From JAKPAM01 sp047601745 (GTDB lineage: Bacteria > Pseudomonadota > Gammaproteobacteria > Burkholderiales > Burkholderiaceae_E), in NCBI GenBank assembly GCA_047601745.1, contig JASGIS010000001.1, forward strand, positions 3,100,001 to 3,164,000: 64,000 bases of DNA, given 5' to 3'. Below are positions 63,529 through 64,000 of this stretch, one piece after another (the stretch's first letter is position 1; each line of letters opens with the position of its first letter). A program made the translations under genes and the position numbers. The notes under the pieces are model-generated. The model did no database searches. It saw only the letters and a list, made by a program, of their open reading frames with translations, and was not told the origin of the DNA.

Positions 63529-64000
63529 TTCCCAATGCATTGACGATCGCCGGCATCGACCCGTCCGGCGGCGCCGGCATTTATGCCGACCTGAAGGCGT
63601 TTTCGGCGCAGGGCGCTTATGGCACCGGCGTCGTGGCCGCGCTGACCGCGCAGAACACGCGCGCCGTCGCCGGCATCCAGGGCATCACGCCCGAGTTCGT
63701 CCGGCTGCAGCTCGACACGCTGTTCGACGACGTGCGGATCGATGCTGCCAAGATCGGCATGCTCGGCACCGCCGCCGTCTCGCGCGCGGTTGCCGACGGC
63801 CTGGCCGCGCGGCTCGGTCCCGATTCGCTGCGCCACCTGGTCGTCGATCCGGTGATGATCGCCAAGAGCGGCGACTCGCTGCTCGACCGCTCGGCGATCG
63901 ACGTGCTGATCGAGGCGATCCTGCCGCTGGCCACCGTCATCACGCCGAACCTGCCCGAGGCCGGCGTGCTGCTGGGCCGGCGCCCGCCCGACGACCTGCG
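63525..64000 (+). CDS. thiD: HMP/HMP-phosphate kinase ThiD (3' end outside window)
   Basis: A ribokinase-like enzyme that phosphorylates HMP and HMP-P to HMP-PP for thiamine synthesis. The visible N-terminal 158 residues include LTIAGIDPSGGAGIYADLKAF, the diagnostic ThiD start, GAYGTGVVAALTAQNT, KIGMLGTA, VVDPVMIAKSGD and ITPNLPEA. ATG 63525 overlaps the ykgJ stop (ATGA). The frame is open to the last base, so the catalytic C-terminal part lies outside the window. Confidence 0.95.
   Translation, partial: MIPNALTIAGIDPSGGAGIYADLKAFSAQGAYGTGVVAALTAQNTRAVAGIQGITPEFVRLQLDTLFDDVRIDAAKIGMLGTAAVSRAVADGLAARLGPDSLRHLVVDPVMIAKSGDSLLDRSAIDVLIEAILPLATVITPNLPEAGVLLGRRPPDDL

Overview
The window looks like a GC-rich betaproteobacterium, most likely of the order Burkholderiales. 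The basis is the phosphomannomutase / waaC / waaA block convergent with a tolC-pcm block, the thiOSG and thiC-ykgJ-thiD sets, and high-GC coding throughout. I cannot name genus or species. No rRNA, tRNA, IS element or CRISPR array was recognised.

Region 1 (1-26,036) is a surface-polysaccharide locus. A plus-strand block (1-9,448) carries a tandem GT2 glycosyltransferase (cut by the window edge), a HAD-type protein, two large tandem paralogous membrane proteins of GT-C-like look, a GtrA-type flippase and a methyltransferase. A tightly packed minus-strand operon (17,906 down to 9,445) holds a HAD-UbiA fusion, DprE1, DprE2, a GT-C-like membrane protein, an extended SDR, an FAD oxidoreductase and a flippase-like membrane protein. 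The first three are the complete set of steps that turn PRPP plus a polyprenyl phosphate into polyprenyl-phospho-D-arabinofuranose, a pathway best known from mycobacteria. Further minus-strand genes (18,076-26,036) are a methyltransferase, four GT2 enzymes and a WbpV-like epimerase/reductase. A truncated and an intact copy of an Rpn/PD-(D/E)XK-type gene (26,162-27,826) separate this locus from the next.

Region 2 (28,122-40,723) holds envelope genes: an O-antigen ligase/polymerase-like protein, phosphomannomutase/phosphoglucomutase, heptosyltransferase I (waaC) and Kdo transferase (waaA) on the plus strand. These converge on a minus-strand tetR - adaptor - RND pump - pcm - tolC block, a complete tripartite efflux system with a candidate operator at its promoter end.

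Region 3 (40,827-43,102 and 60,955-64,000) is thiamine biosynthesis: thiO-thiS-thiG, then thiC under a TPP riboswitch, a YkgJ-type cysteine-cluster gene and the start of thiD. Between the two thiamine blocks lies Region 4 (43,131-60,767), a five-gene minus-strand operon. It encodes a 3,564-residue cadherin/VCBS-repeat surface protein with a LEPR-like leader, a TolC-type lipoprotein, a small periplasmic HlyD adaptor, a membrane HlyD adaptor with a cytoplasmic GAF-like region, and a membrane protein joining a PqqD-like region, an M50 site-2-protease core (HEFGH) and an HlyD-like region. It resembles a type I secretion locus but has no ABC ATPase. I regard it, together with the D-arabinofuranose operon, as the most interesting content.

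A theme across the window is in-frame short tandem repeats (6-, 9- and 12-bp units) inside otherwise ordinary genes (adaptor proteins, ThiG, the Rpn-type gene), suggesting length polymorphism by slippage.
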